DNA from: CBDAUN01 sp965214615
Lineage (GTDB): Bacteria > Pseudomonadota > Gammaproteobacteria > Arenicellales > JAJDZL01
Length of the DNA stretch: 64,000 nucleotides
NCBI GenBank assembly: GCA_965214615.1
Contig: OZ243952.1
Location: 1,178,001 to 1,242,000, forward strand
Direction: 5' to 3'
Shown: positions 8,769 to 17,361 of the stretch, one piece after another
Layout: the number at the start of each line of letters is the position of its first letter
How positions within the stretch are numbered: the first letter of the stretch is position 1
Translations under genes and position numbers: made by a program
The notes under the pieces: model-generated
Seen by the model: only the letters and a program-made list of their open reading frames with translations
Told to the model about the DNA's origin: nothing
Database searches by the model: none

Positions 8769-9749
8769 TTAGAATTTACGCTTGCGGATACGGCGAGTCG
8801 CTTCATCGGATCCGTCGTGGAAGGATCCGAACCAGCGGTCCCAGGGCATTTCTACGGTTCCGTAGTTGCATTTGTAGTGCTTGTGATGCAATTGATGGAA
8901 GAAATTGCCTAAGTCCATGCGCTTTTTCCCTTTCACAGCAAGTCCGGCATAGCCGCAATGCGATGCCATCGGCTGAAGTGCCTGATAATAGACGTGGAAC
9001 AGAAAGTGCAACGGGTGCGTGGCGATGATAAAGTGAATGGCATACGACGAAAAGTAAAGAACATGCTCAATCGGATGCATCGAGATGCCGGACCATGGCC
9101 CAATATTCACGTTGCGGTGATGCAGAGCATGAGCAACTTTGTAAAGAGGAGGCCAGTGAAGCAACTTGTGAATCCAGTAGAAATGAAATGACGACCAAAG
9201 CGGCACCAGCAGAAACAACACGACAAACCAGACCGGATTGCTTGCAAACTCGGTCGCAGGAATCCAGCCGTTGGAATGGGTCCAGTAGAATAGGACTTCG
9301 TAGGTTGTCCAGATCGTTACCCCGCTGGCCAAGGTCCAGAACATGTTGTCCCGCACCTGGCTGTTGAAGGTGTACATCTTGCTGCTTCGATTCAGATCCC
9401 GCGACTCGAATTTCAGATTGGTGTCTTGCTTGCGCAAGATGTAGAAATACGTATGCAGACTTCCGGCAATCACAAGTGCGAGCACGACGTTCCTCAGCCA
9501 TATCTGCGCAATCCATCCTGAAGCAAGATTCTTCGTTGCTGACGGGTCGGGCTGAAAATAGGCGTAGACCAGGACGGCCAGAGCGAAACAGATGATGCTA
9601 GAGCTGATGCGCAGCCACGATGCTGAGATCCATTGCCATGCGGCCAAGGGCCTAGGAGGCCAGTCAAACAGGGGGTTCAAAAGGACCGGCAGATCCGGCT
9701 GATAGTTCCACAAGGCACGTTCTGCGGAAGATTCACTCACTTTTGCCAT
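8769..9749 (-). CDS. sterol desaturase/fatty acid hydroxylase family membrane protein
   Basis: Integral-membrane di-iron oxygenase of the FA_hydroxylase family, which hydroxylates or desaturates lipid substrates. It has 326 residues and about five hydrophobic segments. The histidine clusters that bind the di-iron centre are visible: HFYWIHKLLH (189-198), HALHH (207-211), HPIEH (225-229) and FHQLHHKH (284-291). It is the last gene on the minus strand after tusA, separated by 68 bases, so it may be co-transcribed with the sulfur-oxidation operon. Nothing in the family links it directly to sulfur. The substrate is unknown. Confidence 0.85.
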   Translation of the reverse strand: MAKVSESSAERALWNYQPDLPVLLNPLFDWPPRPLAAWQWISASWLRISSSIICFALAVLVYAYFQPDPSATKNLASGWIAQIWLRNVVLALVIAGSLHTYFYILRKQDTNLKFESRDLNRSSKMYTFNSQVRDNMFWTLASGVTIWTTYEVLFYWTHSNGWIPATEFASNPVWFVVLFLLVPLWSSFHFYWIHKLLHWPPLYKVAHALHHRNVNIGPWSGISMHPIEHVLYFSSYAIHFIIATHPLHFLFHVYYQALQPMASHCGYAGLAVKGKKRMDLGNFFHQLHHKHYKCNYGTVEMPWDRWFGSFHDGSDEATRRIRKRKF

Positions 9750-9817
9750 GGGAGGCTCCTGTCAAATCATGAGAACACGTGAATCAAGTCTGCGTCAATC
9801 GCAGCGCAGTAATTTTA

Positions 9818-10042
9818 CTATGCTTTTTCGAGAAGAAAAACGTAAATTCCGTTATTCTGACTTGATTCGAGAAGCTGGTGACCGGTTTGACGGCTCAACG
9901 CTTCAAAGTCCTTTACCGACCCCGGGTCCGTAGACAGCACTTCGAGAGTCTGCCCGGTCTGCATTTGGGCAATGGCCTTTTTCGCCTTGAGTATTGGAAG
10001 AGGGCAGTTAAGCCCCTTGGTATCTAAAACTTGATCTGCCAT
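9818..10042 (-). CDS. tusA: TusA family sulfurtransferase
   Basis: Small cytoplasmic sulfur carrier. The 74-residue protein has the TusA N-terminal signature LDTKGLNCPLPILKAKKAI with the persulfide-carrying Cys13 in the CPxP motif. TusA next to sHdr genes feeds sulfane sulfur into cytoplasmic oxidation, usually by exchange with DsrE-type proteins and rhodaneses. It follows lbpA by 53 bases on the same strand. Size and motif are complete. Confidence 0.93.
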   Translation of the reverse strand: MADQVLDTKGLNCPLPILKAKKAIAQMQTGQTLEVLSTDPGSVKDFEALSRQTGHQLLESSQNNGIYVFLLEKA

Positions 10043-10095
10043 TTTTGAATATTCCTGTAGTCCATTCTAAGTTCAAATCCGACGTGTGTGTACAG

Positions 10096-10551
10096 CTAGG
10101 CGGGACAGACGGAATCACATCCGGTGAAGCCGTCGGCATTCATTTTCGACTCGTAGGGAGCGCTTACATCGGTTCCGACTATCAGCTGACTCTTAGTTTC
10201 GTCCCAGTTTTCGGGCTGGACCTTCAACAGCCAGCCTCCTTCATACGGTTCGGAATTTGCCAACCCCGGTGTTGCAACGATTGCATCGTTGACTTCGACG
10301 ACTGCGCCGCCGCTTAGCAGCTTGGCAGGGCCGACCCATTTGCCCGACTCGATCGTAGCGCAGCTTCGCCCCGGCTGCACTTTTCGACCGACCCTCTTCG
10401 GAGTCACTGCCACGATCTGCCCGGCCATGGCCGCCGCTACCGCAGTCATCCCAACGGTGATATTGCCGTCGTCTTCCTCGCGGTACCAGATGTTGTTTTC
10501 AACATCGTATAAAAGGTCATCAGGTAATTCGCATCCTCGAACAGTTGCCAT
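10096..10551 (-). CDS. lbpA: lipoate-binding protein of the sHdr system (GcvH-like)
   Basis: Relative of glycine cleavage H protein dedicated to sulfur oxidation. The lipoyl group on the carrier lysine binds sulfur intermediates for the sHdr complex. The 151-residue product has a lipoyl domain with TVGMTAVAAAMAGQIVAVTP, then TIESGKWVGP with the predicted lipoylated Lys71, and later EPYEGGWLLKV. The C-terminal tail carries two extra cysteines (C-x3-C). No glycine cleavage genes are nearby, but hdr genes are, which decides for LbpA over GcvH. An AGAGGAA ribosome site precedes the ATG. Confidence 0.9.
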   Translation of the reverse strand: MATVRGCELPDDLLYDVENNIWYREEDDGNITVGMTAVAAAMAGQIVAVTPKRVGRKVQPGRSCATIESGKWVGPAKLLSGGAVVEVNDAIVATPGLANSEPYEGGWLLKVQPENWDETKSQLIVGTDVSAPYESKMNADGFTGCDSVCPA

Positions 10552-10569
10552 AATTGATTCCTCTTTGTT

Positions 10570-10983
10570 TTACGATTCGTTTTGATCGGTTCGCAAGCTT
10601 CTGGATGAACAGCAAAATTCACCGAGTTGCGAGTTTTCAAGCTTGCCCTGCACGAAAAGCATCAGATGCCTGGCCAGCATCGCTGACAATTCTACACGTT
10701 CCGCAGTGCAATTCAAACGCAGCAGGTTGGCATAATATGCAATCTCCCTGCAAGTCTCCCGGCAGGCATTGAAAGTGGGGTCGGACTTGGCCCCTTGGCG
10801 ATGCAGCGCCAGAAGGCGAAAGCCCTCCCTTTCTTCGCGTGTCGGAGTTTCGCCGTGAGCCTGAAGCCAGTTTTCGAGAATTGACTCCGAAGTCTGCAGC
10901 AGCACGACAGCCGGGTCCGGACAGGCTTGCGAATGCTCCCCGAGCGCTGTGATTGCTGAATCAATCTCGGTAAAAGCCGTCAT
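10570..10983 (-). CDS. conserved-looking hypothetical protein in the sHdr operon
   Basis: Unrecognised 137-residue soluble protein. The start overlaps the hdrB2 stop by 4 bases and the stop is 18 bases before lbpA, so it is clearly part of the operon. It looks alpha-helical, with several cysteines: CPDP early, CRETC in the middle (a CxxxC pair), NCTAE, and CC near the C-terminus. No signal peptide or membrane segment is seen. The cysteines and position suggest a role in sulfur handling or complex assembly, but this is inference. Confidence 0.8.
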   Translation of the reverse strand: MTAFTEIDSAITALGEHSQACPDPAVVLLQTSESILENWLQAHGETPTREEREGFRLLALHRQGAKSDPTFNACRETCREIAYYANLLRLNCTAERVELSAMLARHLMLFVQGKLENSQLGEFCCSSRSLRTDQNES

Positions 10984-11924
10984 ATCACTTTTCGCTCGCG
11001 CAGAAGCTTTAGCGAACTCGAAATATTCTCACTGACCCCCAGCTTGCGAGGCGACATTCCGAATGCAAGTCCCAGCAGCTGGGTAAAGTAGAGCATCACC
11101 GGTCGTGTCTTTACATTGAACACCTCTTCGGCACGAACCTGGTGCATTTCCAGGCCGCTGTGGCAGGTCGGACATTCGGTTGCAATCACATCGGCGCCGC
11201 ATTTTTCCGCGGCCTGCAGGATGTTCAGTACCAGCCTCGTAGAAGTATCCACATCGGAGAGCGTATGCGCTCCGCCGCAGCACGCCGTCTTGAGAGGGAA
11301 GTCCACGATCTGTGCCCCGGCTGCTTTGAGCAGATCGTCCATGAAATGCGGCGCAGTTGTCGACTCGCTGCCATTTCCCTGGTCCTTTTCCGGGAATATG
11401 TGCCGAGGCCGCGTATACATGCAGCCATAGTAGTTTGCAATCTTCAGGCCGCTTAGCGAGCGCTTCACCTTAGCTGCGATTTCATCCTCTCCGATTGCAG
11501 ACTTGAGCCAGTCCAGCGCATGGATCGTTTCGACTTCGCCTGCCTTATATTCGGTGACACGCGATTTTTTCATCATCTTTTCCAGCGTCTGGCGGGTTTC
11601 GTCCTTATGTGCAAGGTCATGCTCGGCTTTTTTCAAATTGTGATAGCAGCCGTTGCATGGAGCCATTACGACGTCATGTCCCATTTCATGCTTGGCGATT
11701 GACAGCACACGCGCCGAAAGAAAGTTCTGGATATCCGGGTCGATGTTCTTGACTTCCATCGCGCCGCAGCAATTCCAGTTGTCTACTTCGACAAGATTCA
11801 ATCCAAGCTTCCTGCCTATGGCCTTGGTTGACTTGTTGTACGCATGCCCGGTGCCTTCCAGCGCGCATCCGGGGTAGTAGGCGACGGTTTTCAAATCGTC
11901 GCGACGGGGAAGCTGATTACTCAT
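10980..11924 (-). CDS. hdrB2: sHdr complex subunit HdrB2
   Basis: Heterodisulfide reductase subunit B homologue of the sulfur-oxidising sHdr complex. It has two complete cysteine-rich CCG domains: C20, C52-C53, C90, C93, then C168, C215-C216, C251, C254. These are the ligands of the noncubane [4Fe-4S] clusters where disulfide chemistry occurs in methanogen HdrB. At 314 residues it is of normal length. The start overlaps the hdrC2 stop (ATGA). The order hdrC1-B1-A-hyp-C2-B2 is the standard sHdr arrangement. Confidence 0.92.
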   Translation of the reverse strand: MSNQLPRRDDLKTVAYYPGCALEGTGHAYNKSTKAIGRKLGLNLVEVDNWNCCGAMEVKNIDPDIQNFLSARVLSIAKHEMGHDVVMAPCNGCYHNLKKAEHDLAHKDETRQTLEKMMKKSRVTEYKAGEVETIHALDWLKSAIGEDEIAAKVKRSLSGLKIANYYGCMYTRPRHIFPEKDQGNGSESTTAPHFMDDLLKAAGAQIVDFPLKTACCGGAHTLSDVDTSTRLVLNILQAAEKCGADVIATECPTCHSGLEMHQVRAEEVFNVKTRPVMLYFTQLLGLAFGMSPRKLGVSENISSSLKLLRERKVI

Positions 11925-12676
11925 GTATGTGGTTCCGTTTCTTCGTGGTCGTGTTCGAGCGCTTTTCTTTGTTGCTCTTGCCGTTCGTGCAAAAGTTCTT
12001 CAATCGCCGCCTTTGAACCGGACCACTTTCTGGTGCGAGGCTTGAACAGGGTCGCAATTCCCATCTTGGCGAGCAGTGTGACGGGCAGCCCGCTTACCAG
12101 TTGACGCACCAGCCGAACAATCCAGTCCTGCATTAGCGGCTGGCTTGTGCGCTTGAAGAAATTTCGCACAATCCGGCCTTCCTCGATTTTTCCGGTTTCC
12201 AGCACTTGGGAGAAAAATTCCTCGTCAAAATGATGGGACGACGACTTCGGCGTATGACCCTTTGCTTCGAGCCAGTGCGAAAGAGCTTTCATCACGCCTT
12301 CAGGCTCGACATCGCGCGGGCATACGTGGGTGCATTTGTGGCACGACACGCATTGCCAGATGATGTCCTTGTCGCGCAGCAGTTCCTGTTCCATGCCAAG
12401 TCGGGCGAGATAGATCCAGTAGCGAGGGTTGAAATCCGGATTGATGGCATTGACGGTGCACGAATTGGTGCAGGCGCCGCATTGCCAGCATCGGTGAATA
12501 TACTGCCCGCCGGGAAACGCGGCGATTTCGCTTTCCAGATCTTCGTTATAGTCGCTGACAACTCTGGATTCGATAAAGGTGCTCCAAGTCCCGGATACAT
12601 TGACGCCGTCAATCTCCAGATTGTCATGTTCGCGGAGGTTTTCCGGTCGGATGAGCGATTTTTCATGAATCGGCAT
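11921..12676 (-). CDS. hdrC2: sHdr complex subunit HdrC2, iron-sulfur protein
   Basis: Electron-transfer subunit paired with HdrB2. The 251-residue protein has two 4Fe-4S motifs: CWQCGACTNSC (C63, C66, C69, C73) and CVSCHKCTHVCP (C109, C112, C115, C119). The helical C-terminal half ends in a charged tail with repeated glutamates and histidines. It follows the hypothetical gene by 18 bases and overlaps hdrB2 by 4, consistent with coupled translation of a stable B2C2 unit. Confidence 0.92.
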   Translation of the reverse strand: MPIHEKSLIRPENLREHDNLEIDGVNVSGTWSTFIESRVVSDYNEDLESEIAAFPGGQYIHRCWQCGACTNSCTVNAINPDFNPRYWIYLARLGMEQELLRDKDIIWQCVSCHKCTHVCPRDVEPEGVMKALSHWLEAKGHTPKSSSHHFDEEFFSQVLETGKIEEGRIVRNFFKRTSQPLMQDWIVRLVRQLVSGLPVTLLAKMGIATLFKPRTRKWSGSKAAIEELLHERQEQQRKALEHDHEETEPHT

Positions 12677-12694
12677 GTGCAGTCCCGATCGATC

Positions 12695-13573
12695 TCAGTG
12701 TGTAGCGGTGTCGACGATATTGGAAAGTGTGTAGCGGTTTCCATCCGGCATCACCAGACGGGTCTTGCCATCGGTTCGCTGCGCGCCGTCCAATCCTAGC
12801 ATTCGAAATGCGTACATCAGCGTCGCGCTTGCCTGAGTAAAGTCGGCTTTCAGGAAACTTCCGCCCTGCGAACCGATGTATTCGCCGTAAATCCAAGCGC
12901 ATAGCAGATCGATCATCAACGGTACATTGGCATAGACGCCGTCTTTGGAAAGAAATTCGGTCAACTCGCTGCGCAGCGTCATGTGGGTGCTGATGGTGTC
13001 GTCAATGTCGAGGCGGCTGTCGCGGTAGTCTTCATACCAGATTTCCCTGAGCACGCCGGAATTTGCGACACGGTCCCACATCCAGCGCGTCATCAGAGGA
13101 TAGGTTTCGGGTTCGCGGAAATGAATAATTTCTGCGGCCAGATCGCGTACCCAGCGATATTCCTTGGTGATGGGGAATGCGTCGGTCATTTGCTTGATCC
13201 GGCTGTCTGCGTTTTCAATCGCAAGACCGTCGAGAAGCTTGACGATTTCGGCTTTCAGATATTCGAACCCGTGGTTCTGCAACGCCAGCTTGAGCCGGCG
13301 GCGAACAGTCGGTGCGAATGCGCAGGCATCCAGCAGTTCGGCGAGAATCAAATTCTCTGCAGTGCCGAACGCCCGTGCGAACAGGGTGGATTTTACCGAC
13401 AGAGAATCAACGAGTTGCTCGATCCCGCTGACCTTGTCTGCCGCTGCAACCATCGAATCGAACGACTGCCTGAGTACGCGGCCGTCGAGATGAAGCTGCG
13501 GGTGCTCCGATTGCAGCAGCTGCCCTTTGCGGGCGCCTGGGCCAATGGCCCTTGAGGAGTCGGCGCGGCCCAT
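12695..13573 (-). CDS. conserved hypothetical protein between hdrA and hdrC2 (sHdr Hyp)
   Basis: A gene at this position is a constant part of sHdr clusters (hdrC1B1A-hyp-C2B2) with no assigned function. Here it encodes 292 residues, mostly helical, without cysteine motifs, signal peptide or membrane segments. Notable stretches are ITKEYRWVRDLAAEIIHFRE, MTRWMWDRVANSG and DIDDTISTHMTLR. The ATG at 13573 is preferred to a TTG one codon upstream. It starts 15 bases after the hdrA stop. A structural or assembly role in the complex is inferred from conserved order only. Confidence 0.85.
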   Translation of the reverse strand: MGRADSSRAIGPGARKGQLLQSEHPQLHLDGRVLRQSFDSMVAAADKVSGIEQLVDSLSVKSTLFARAFGTAENLILAELLDACAFAPTVRRRLKLALQNHGFEYLKAEIVKLLDGLAIENADSRIKQMTDAFPITKEYRWVRDLAAEIIHFREPETYPLMTRWMWDRVANSGVLREIWYEDYRDSRLDIDDTISTHMTLRSELTEFLSKDGVYANVPLMIDLLCAWIYGEYIGSQGGSFLKADFTQASATLMYAFRMLGLDGAQRTDGKTRLVMPDGNRYTLSNIVDTATH

Positions 13574-13588
13574 CAATCGGCTGGATGC

Positions 13589-14626
13589 CTATGCCGCAAG
13601 CGACGTTGTTCCAAGTGCGGCAATGGCGGCTGACTGGCCTTGCGCGATCGAGTCGTCGATGGTCTCGGGTCCGATTGCTGCGCCGGCTACGAACACGCCT
13701 TCGCGCGTCGTGGCCGCCGGTGAATCATAGCTCGGCCCGCGCTGGATAAAGCCGTGCTTTTCAAGCTCGATTCCAAAAATCGACGCGATATCGACATTCT
13801 CGACATTTGGGTCCATCCCGATGGCATGCACCACAAGATCAAAGGGTATCGTGATCGGGCGCTTGACCAGCGTATCTTCGCCTTTGAGTACCAGGCGGCT
13901 GCCGTCCGAAGTGACCTCGGCGACCCGTGCCTTGATGTACTTGACCTTAAACTCTTCCTGGCTTCGCCAGTAGTACTGACCTTCATACAGGCCGAAAGTG
14001 CGAATGTCCATGTAGTAGATGTAGACGCTGCAGTTAGGCAGTTCTTCGCGAATCTCAATGGCAAGATTCGCGGATACGGTGCAGCAGATTTTCGAGCACC
14101 ATTCCCGGCCGATCTGCCGGTCGCGCGATCCCACGCACAGCAAAATGGCTACACGCTTGGGCTTGCGTCCGTCGGACGGGCAGTAGACGCCTTTGCCGGA
14201 CGAAATCATCTGTTCCACCTGAGTTGTCGTGACAACGTCAGGGTGGGTGCCGAAGCCCCATTCGGGCTTGTTCACCGAGTCAAAGTGGGTAAACCCTGTT
14301 GCGAGAATCGCCGAAGACACTTCCAGCTTCTCTCCATCGGAGGTCGTTGCGGCGAACCGCCCCGGCTCGCCTGCAAACTCGGTGATTCGCGTCGAGCAGC
14401 GAACGTCAATGCTGCTGCGTTCCTGAACCGCCGACACCATTCTGCCGATGGCGTCGGATGCCCACTCGCCGCTTGGCACAAGTCGCGCATACCGGGACTG
14501 GATCGGAGCTCCGCCGAGGGTGGCTTCCTTTTCGATCAGGACGACATTGCGTCCGACGCTTGAAAGCGAGCGCGCAGCGGCGAGCCCTGCCGGTCCTGCG
14601 CCGACAACCAGAACCGGTGCGCTCAC
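13589..14626 (-). CDS. hdrA: sHdr complex flavoprotein subunit HdrA
   Basis: FAD-containing core of the sHdr complex. The 345-residue product begins with a Rossmann FAD motif (GAGPAG at 9-14). A cysteine cluster follows at C164, C177, C181, C182 (LLCVGSRDR then WCSKICC), the iron-sulfur site next to the flavin in HdrA proteins. It lacks the extra ferredoxin and thioredoxin-reductase-like domains of methanogen HdrA, as expected for the short sHdr type. The start is GTG, overlapping the hdrB1 stop by 4 bases. The C-terminal AGAAIGPETIDDSIAQGQ closes the FAD domain. Confidence 0.92.
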   Translation of the reverse strand: MSAPVLVVGAGPAGLAAARSLSSVGRNVVLIEKEATLGGAPIQSRYARLVPSGEWASDAIGRMVSAVQERSSIDVRCSTRITEFAGEPGRFAATTSDGEKLEVSSAILATGFTHFDSVNKPEWGFGTHPDVVTTTQVEQMISSGKGVYCPSDGRKPKRVAILLCVGSRDRQIGREWCSKICCTVSANLAIEIREELPNCSVYIYYMDIRTFGLYEGQYYWRSQEEFKVKYIKARVAEVTSDGSRLVLKGEDTLVKRPITIPFDLVVHAIGMDPNVENVDIASIFGIELEKHGFIQRGPSYDSPAATTREGVFVAGAAIGPETIDDSIAQGQSAAIAALGTTSLAA

Positions 14627-15984
14627 GCTCTCGCCTCCGCTCCCGGCCCCGAAGTGATGGAGCGGCGCGGATCATACAGATTGATTCCGTTTCCGGCCTT
14701 GACTTCTTCGAGATAGTTTTCGAATTCGGATTTTGACTTCTCCCAGTCGATGCCAAGCCGTCCGAGAAGCTTTTCAAACGCCGATGCATGCCAGTGCAGC
14801 TGTGCGATCTTGTACGGATGCGCGCCGCACACCACGGCGGCGAACTGGCAGTCTGCCATAATCGGAAGCTCGTAGTTCTTGCCGACGGCCTTGCCGATCC
14901 ACTGGTTCTTGTCCAGTGTCGTGATGCAGCCGGTATCGTGTCCGATCATGACATCCGCCCGGGCCTCTTCGACCGCCACCTTGATTTTGCGGTCGATGGC
15001 GAACGAACGGGTGAACTCGCGCTCGGAAATGATGTGCCGGAATCCGAAACCGCAGCAGTCGTACCAAGTCGAATAGTCGATGACCTGGGTTCCGAGCGAC
15101 TGCAGCAACCCGGTCGACACCGCGACGCGATTGCCGTCAAGCACATCGTCGTCGTAGATGACATCTTCGGGCACCATCTTGTAGACATGGCATGCCGGGT
15201 GAATGACTGAGCGGATATGGCTGGCATCAATGACCTGGCGCTCGGCGATGCGGCTGCGCATCACGTGCAGCCATTCGGAATAGTGCACGATCTCTTCGGG
15301 TATGAGGAGCTTTCCATCCACGAGACGACCGATCTTGCCAAGGATTTTCTTAACTTGGTCGCGAAGTTCGGCTGAGTGCAGCAGGAACTGCCTCATTTCC
15401 TTGTAGTTGCCGAACGATGTGCCGCAATGAACAAGCGGATAGTAGTAGGCGCTGTCCTGTCCCTCTGCCTGGGATGCGACATAGGCCTGATGAAAATTGC
15501 GCAGGAAAACCGCCGCGAGGCTGACGACGTTGCCGATGCCGGAACCGTGATAGTTCCACGCGGTGCACGAAGTCTGGTCGGTCTCGTCCAGATAGGTGAT
15601 GTCAAGTTCGTTCATCAGCCAAAGCAGCGATGAAGGATAGCCCGGGATGTTGCCGCATTGTCCGCATGACTTGTGATGCCAGAGCCGGTTTGTCGGGATT
15701 TTCTTATCCCAGCCGTAAAGCGTCTTGGTCATGACGGGCTTGTGACCGTCGTTGACGCGGTGTACGACGATTTCGCCGTCCTTTTCCAGCTGCCACATGA
15801 TGTCGCGGACATCTTCTACGCGGTCCCGATTTGTCAGCATGGCGCGCTTGTCAATTTTCGCTTCGACCCACTGCGTTGCCAAAGCCGCCTGATCGGTACT
15901 CAGGTTGGAGTCCTTCCACTCCGAACCGTGCCCTGTAAATCGCTCGCCGGAGTTCTCGCCTCCGAATGGTACTTGTATGCTCAT
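14623..15984 (-). CDS. hdrB1: sHdr complex subunit HdrB1
   Basis: HdrB-type subunit, 453 residues, longer than HdrB2 because of an N-terminal extension of about 100 residues. The first cysteine set is C107, C110, C140, C187. The second is C265, C310-C311 (DCCGFGF) and C353. The expected final CxxC is reduced to one cysteine (GCITT), so cluster ligation differs from HdrB2, a known type of asymmetry in sHdr B subunits. An AGGAAG ribosome site precedes the ATG. The gene follows hdrC1 by 18 bases. Confidence 0.9.
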   Translation of the reverse strand: MSIQVPFGGENSGERFTGHGSEWKDSNLSTDQAALATQWVEAKIDKRAMLTNRDRVEDVRDIMWQLEKDGEIVVHRVNDGHKPVMTKTLYGWDKKIPTNRLWHHKSCGQCGNIPGYPSSLLWLMNELDITYLDETDQTSCTAWNYHGSGIGNVVSLAAVFLRNFHQAYVASQAEGQDSAYYYPLVHCGTSFGNYKEMRQFLLHSAELRDQVKKILGKIGRLVDGKLLIPEEIVHYSEWLHVMRSRIAERQVIDASHIRSVIHPACHVYKMVPEDVIYDDDVLDGNRVAVSTGLLQSLGTQVIDYSTWYDCCGFGFRHIISEREFTRSFAIDRKIKVAVEEARADVMIGHDTGCITTLDKNQWIGKAVGKNYELPIMADCQFAAVVCGAHPYKIAQLHWHASAFEKLLGRLGIDWEKSKSEFENYLEEVKAGNGINLYDPRRSITSGPGAEARA

Positions 15985-16002
15985 GATCTTCCTGCCTTAA
16001 GA

Positions 16003-16737
16003 TTAGTCCTGCTCATCGAGCCAGTCTTCATATTCTTCGCGTTTTTCTTCCATGATGTCGACAATGACGTCGAACAGATTTTCATCAATGGTTTCCAATT
16101 GATCGAGTACTCCGGAGTCTTCCCAGATCGTATACAGCTCGACAGAGGTCTTTAAGTTGACTTCCCATGCGGTGTCCATGGTATGCAGCGTCGGCATCGG
16201 GATTGCTTTTCGAAGCAGATTCAGCGGCGCGTCAATCTTGCTGATATTCGGTCCCCAGTCAGCGAAATGGTCTGCGGTAATCATATTCGGCGACAGCTGA
16301 TTGCCTGTCGCAACGAGCTTCAGCATGACGCGGGAAAACGGCCTTAAGACGTCTTTTGCCGACTGCATGCCGTGCTTGATGGAAACTTCCCGCATGATGC
16401 TGACGAGTCCGCCTGGCGAGTTGCCGAAAGGACAGCGCGCTGCGCAGGTGTAGCATTGGGCGCAGGCCCAAATTTTTTCCTGCATTGCATCGTAGATGCC
16501 TTCAAGATTTTCCGTCCACAGCAACTGCACAATCTCGCGCGGCGAATAGTCGAAATAATGCGCAGACGGACATGTCGCGGTGCAGATGCCGCAATTCAGG
16601 CATCCGTTCAGTTCATGGTCGTACAGGGGGTGGGAACTGATGTCGCTGAAAATTTCCTCAAGCTTCTCATACTCCACGCCGGTGGTTTCGGAGAACGGGT
16701 CTCCGATAGTGAGTTCCTGCGCGCTCGAAGTGCTCAT
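16003..16737 (-). CDS. hdrC1: sHdr complex subunit HdrC1, iron-sulfur protein
   Basis: Electron-transfer partner of HdrB1, 244 residues. Two 4Fe-4S motifs are intact: CLNCGICTATCP (C46, C49, C52, C56) and CAQCYTCAARCP (C92, C95, C98, C102). The C-terminal end is strongly acidic (MEEKREEYEDWLDEQD). It begins 7 bases after the dsrE stop with GGAAAG in front of the ATG, so dsrE and the hdr genes form one transcript. Confidence 0.92.
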   Translation of the reverse strand: MSTSSAQELTIGDPFSETTGVEYEKLEEIFSDISSHPLYDHELNGCLNCGICTATCPSAHYFDYSPREIVQLLWTENLEGIYDAMQEKIWACAQCYTCAARCPFGNSPGGLVSIMREVSIKHGMQSAKDVLRPFSRVMLKLVATGNQLSPNMITADHFADWGPNISKIDAPLNLLRKAIPMPTLHTMDTAWEVNLKTSVELYTIWEDSGVLDQLETIDENLFDVIVDIMEEKREEYEDWLDEQD

Positions 16738-16744
16738 CTTTCCG

Positions 16745-17125
16745 TCAATAGCTCAGTACGCGTATGCTGTCGTCTTCCATGACGCTCTCGATGACATAGG
16801 CGCCTCCGACAACTCCTTCGCACTCGGGAATCAGGTCGTCGACGGTCATATCGAACAGATCCAGATTCGGCGAGCAGCAATAGAATTTCACTCCCGCCTC
16901 GTAGGCGTCCTTGATAAAGTCGTAGACCGATTTGCTCGAGCCCGTCTTGACCACCAGGTTCTCGGCGATTCCCTTTTTCATCAGTTTGCCGGCGGTTGCA
17001 GTACAGACCACTTCGACCTCGTATTCCATCGCGGCTGCGACGGTGGCCTGAAAAATTGGCGCCCCCATCTCTTCGCCGTTTGACGGGTCCGAGTTCACCA
17101 TCATGATTACGAGTTTATCGGCCAT
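16745..17125 (-). CDS. DsrE-family sulfurtransferase, sHdr-associated
   Basis: Cytoplasmic sulfur-transfer protein of the DsrE/DsrF fold, 126 residues. The family start KLVIMMVNSDPSNGEE is clear. The adjacent C83-C84 (KFYCCSP) match the cysteine pair used by DsrE3-type proteins that pass sulfur to and from TusA. C41 and C102 are additional. It is the first gene of the minus-strand sHdr operon, with GGGAGC before the ATG, an extended -10 promoter at 17185-17190 and a palindromic operator at 17215-17238 upstream. The DsrE3 subtype is an inference from the cysteines and context. Confidence 0.88.
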   Translation of the reverse strand: MADKLVIMMVNSDPSNGEEMGAPIFQATVAAAMEYEVEVVCTATAGKLMKKGIAENLVVKTGSSKSVYDFIKDAYEAGVKFYCCSPNLDLFDMTVDDLIPECEGVVGGAYVIESVMEDDSIRVLSY

Positions 17126-17184
17126 ATCGGCATGCTCCCATTGAACTAGATCGATAAGTAATGTGTCAGTAATTCGATTGCGGC

Positions 17185-17190
17185 AGTATA
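17185..17190 (-). promoter_or_regulatory. extended -10 element for the dsrE-hdr operon
   Basis: On the minus strand, TGC precedes TATACT (17185-17190), an extended -10 sequence 60 bases before the dsrE start. No good -35 hexamer is seen 16 to 18 bases upstream. The palindrome at 17215-17238 begins just beyond that point, so a bound regulator would touch RNA polymerase. Confidence 0.5.
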
Positions 17191-17214
17191 GCAGAATTCA
17201 CTCGGTGAAGAATC

Positions 17215-17238
17215 GTATATTAACTTTTGCTAATATAC
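17215..17238. promoter_or_regulatory. operator-like palindrome 1 of the sHdr locus
   Basis: A perfect 8+8 inverted repeat (GTATATTA / TAATATAC) around 8 bases, between the end of the amidotransferase-like gene and the dsrE promoter. A near copy lies at 18171-18192. Read on the minus strand, 17216-17237 is TATATTAGCAAAAG then TTAATATA. The second site has the same TATATTAGCA and GTTAATATA ends. The ATTA-N8-TAAT layout resembles the ATTC-N8-GAAT operators of ArsR-type sulfur regulators (SqrR/BigR; sHdrR and SoxR are the sHdr-linked members). Confidence 0.75.
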
Positions 17239-17361
17239 GGGCGCCGCTTCGATTGCGCTGGACTTTGTGGTCCGTAAAAATCGATTCCGCCCGCTTGTTT
17301 GCCGGTGTGCCGTCCGCAGTGCGGCGAAGATCTGCCGCTCGTTTGCCCAGGTGTCACTTTT

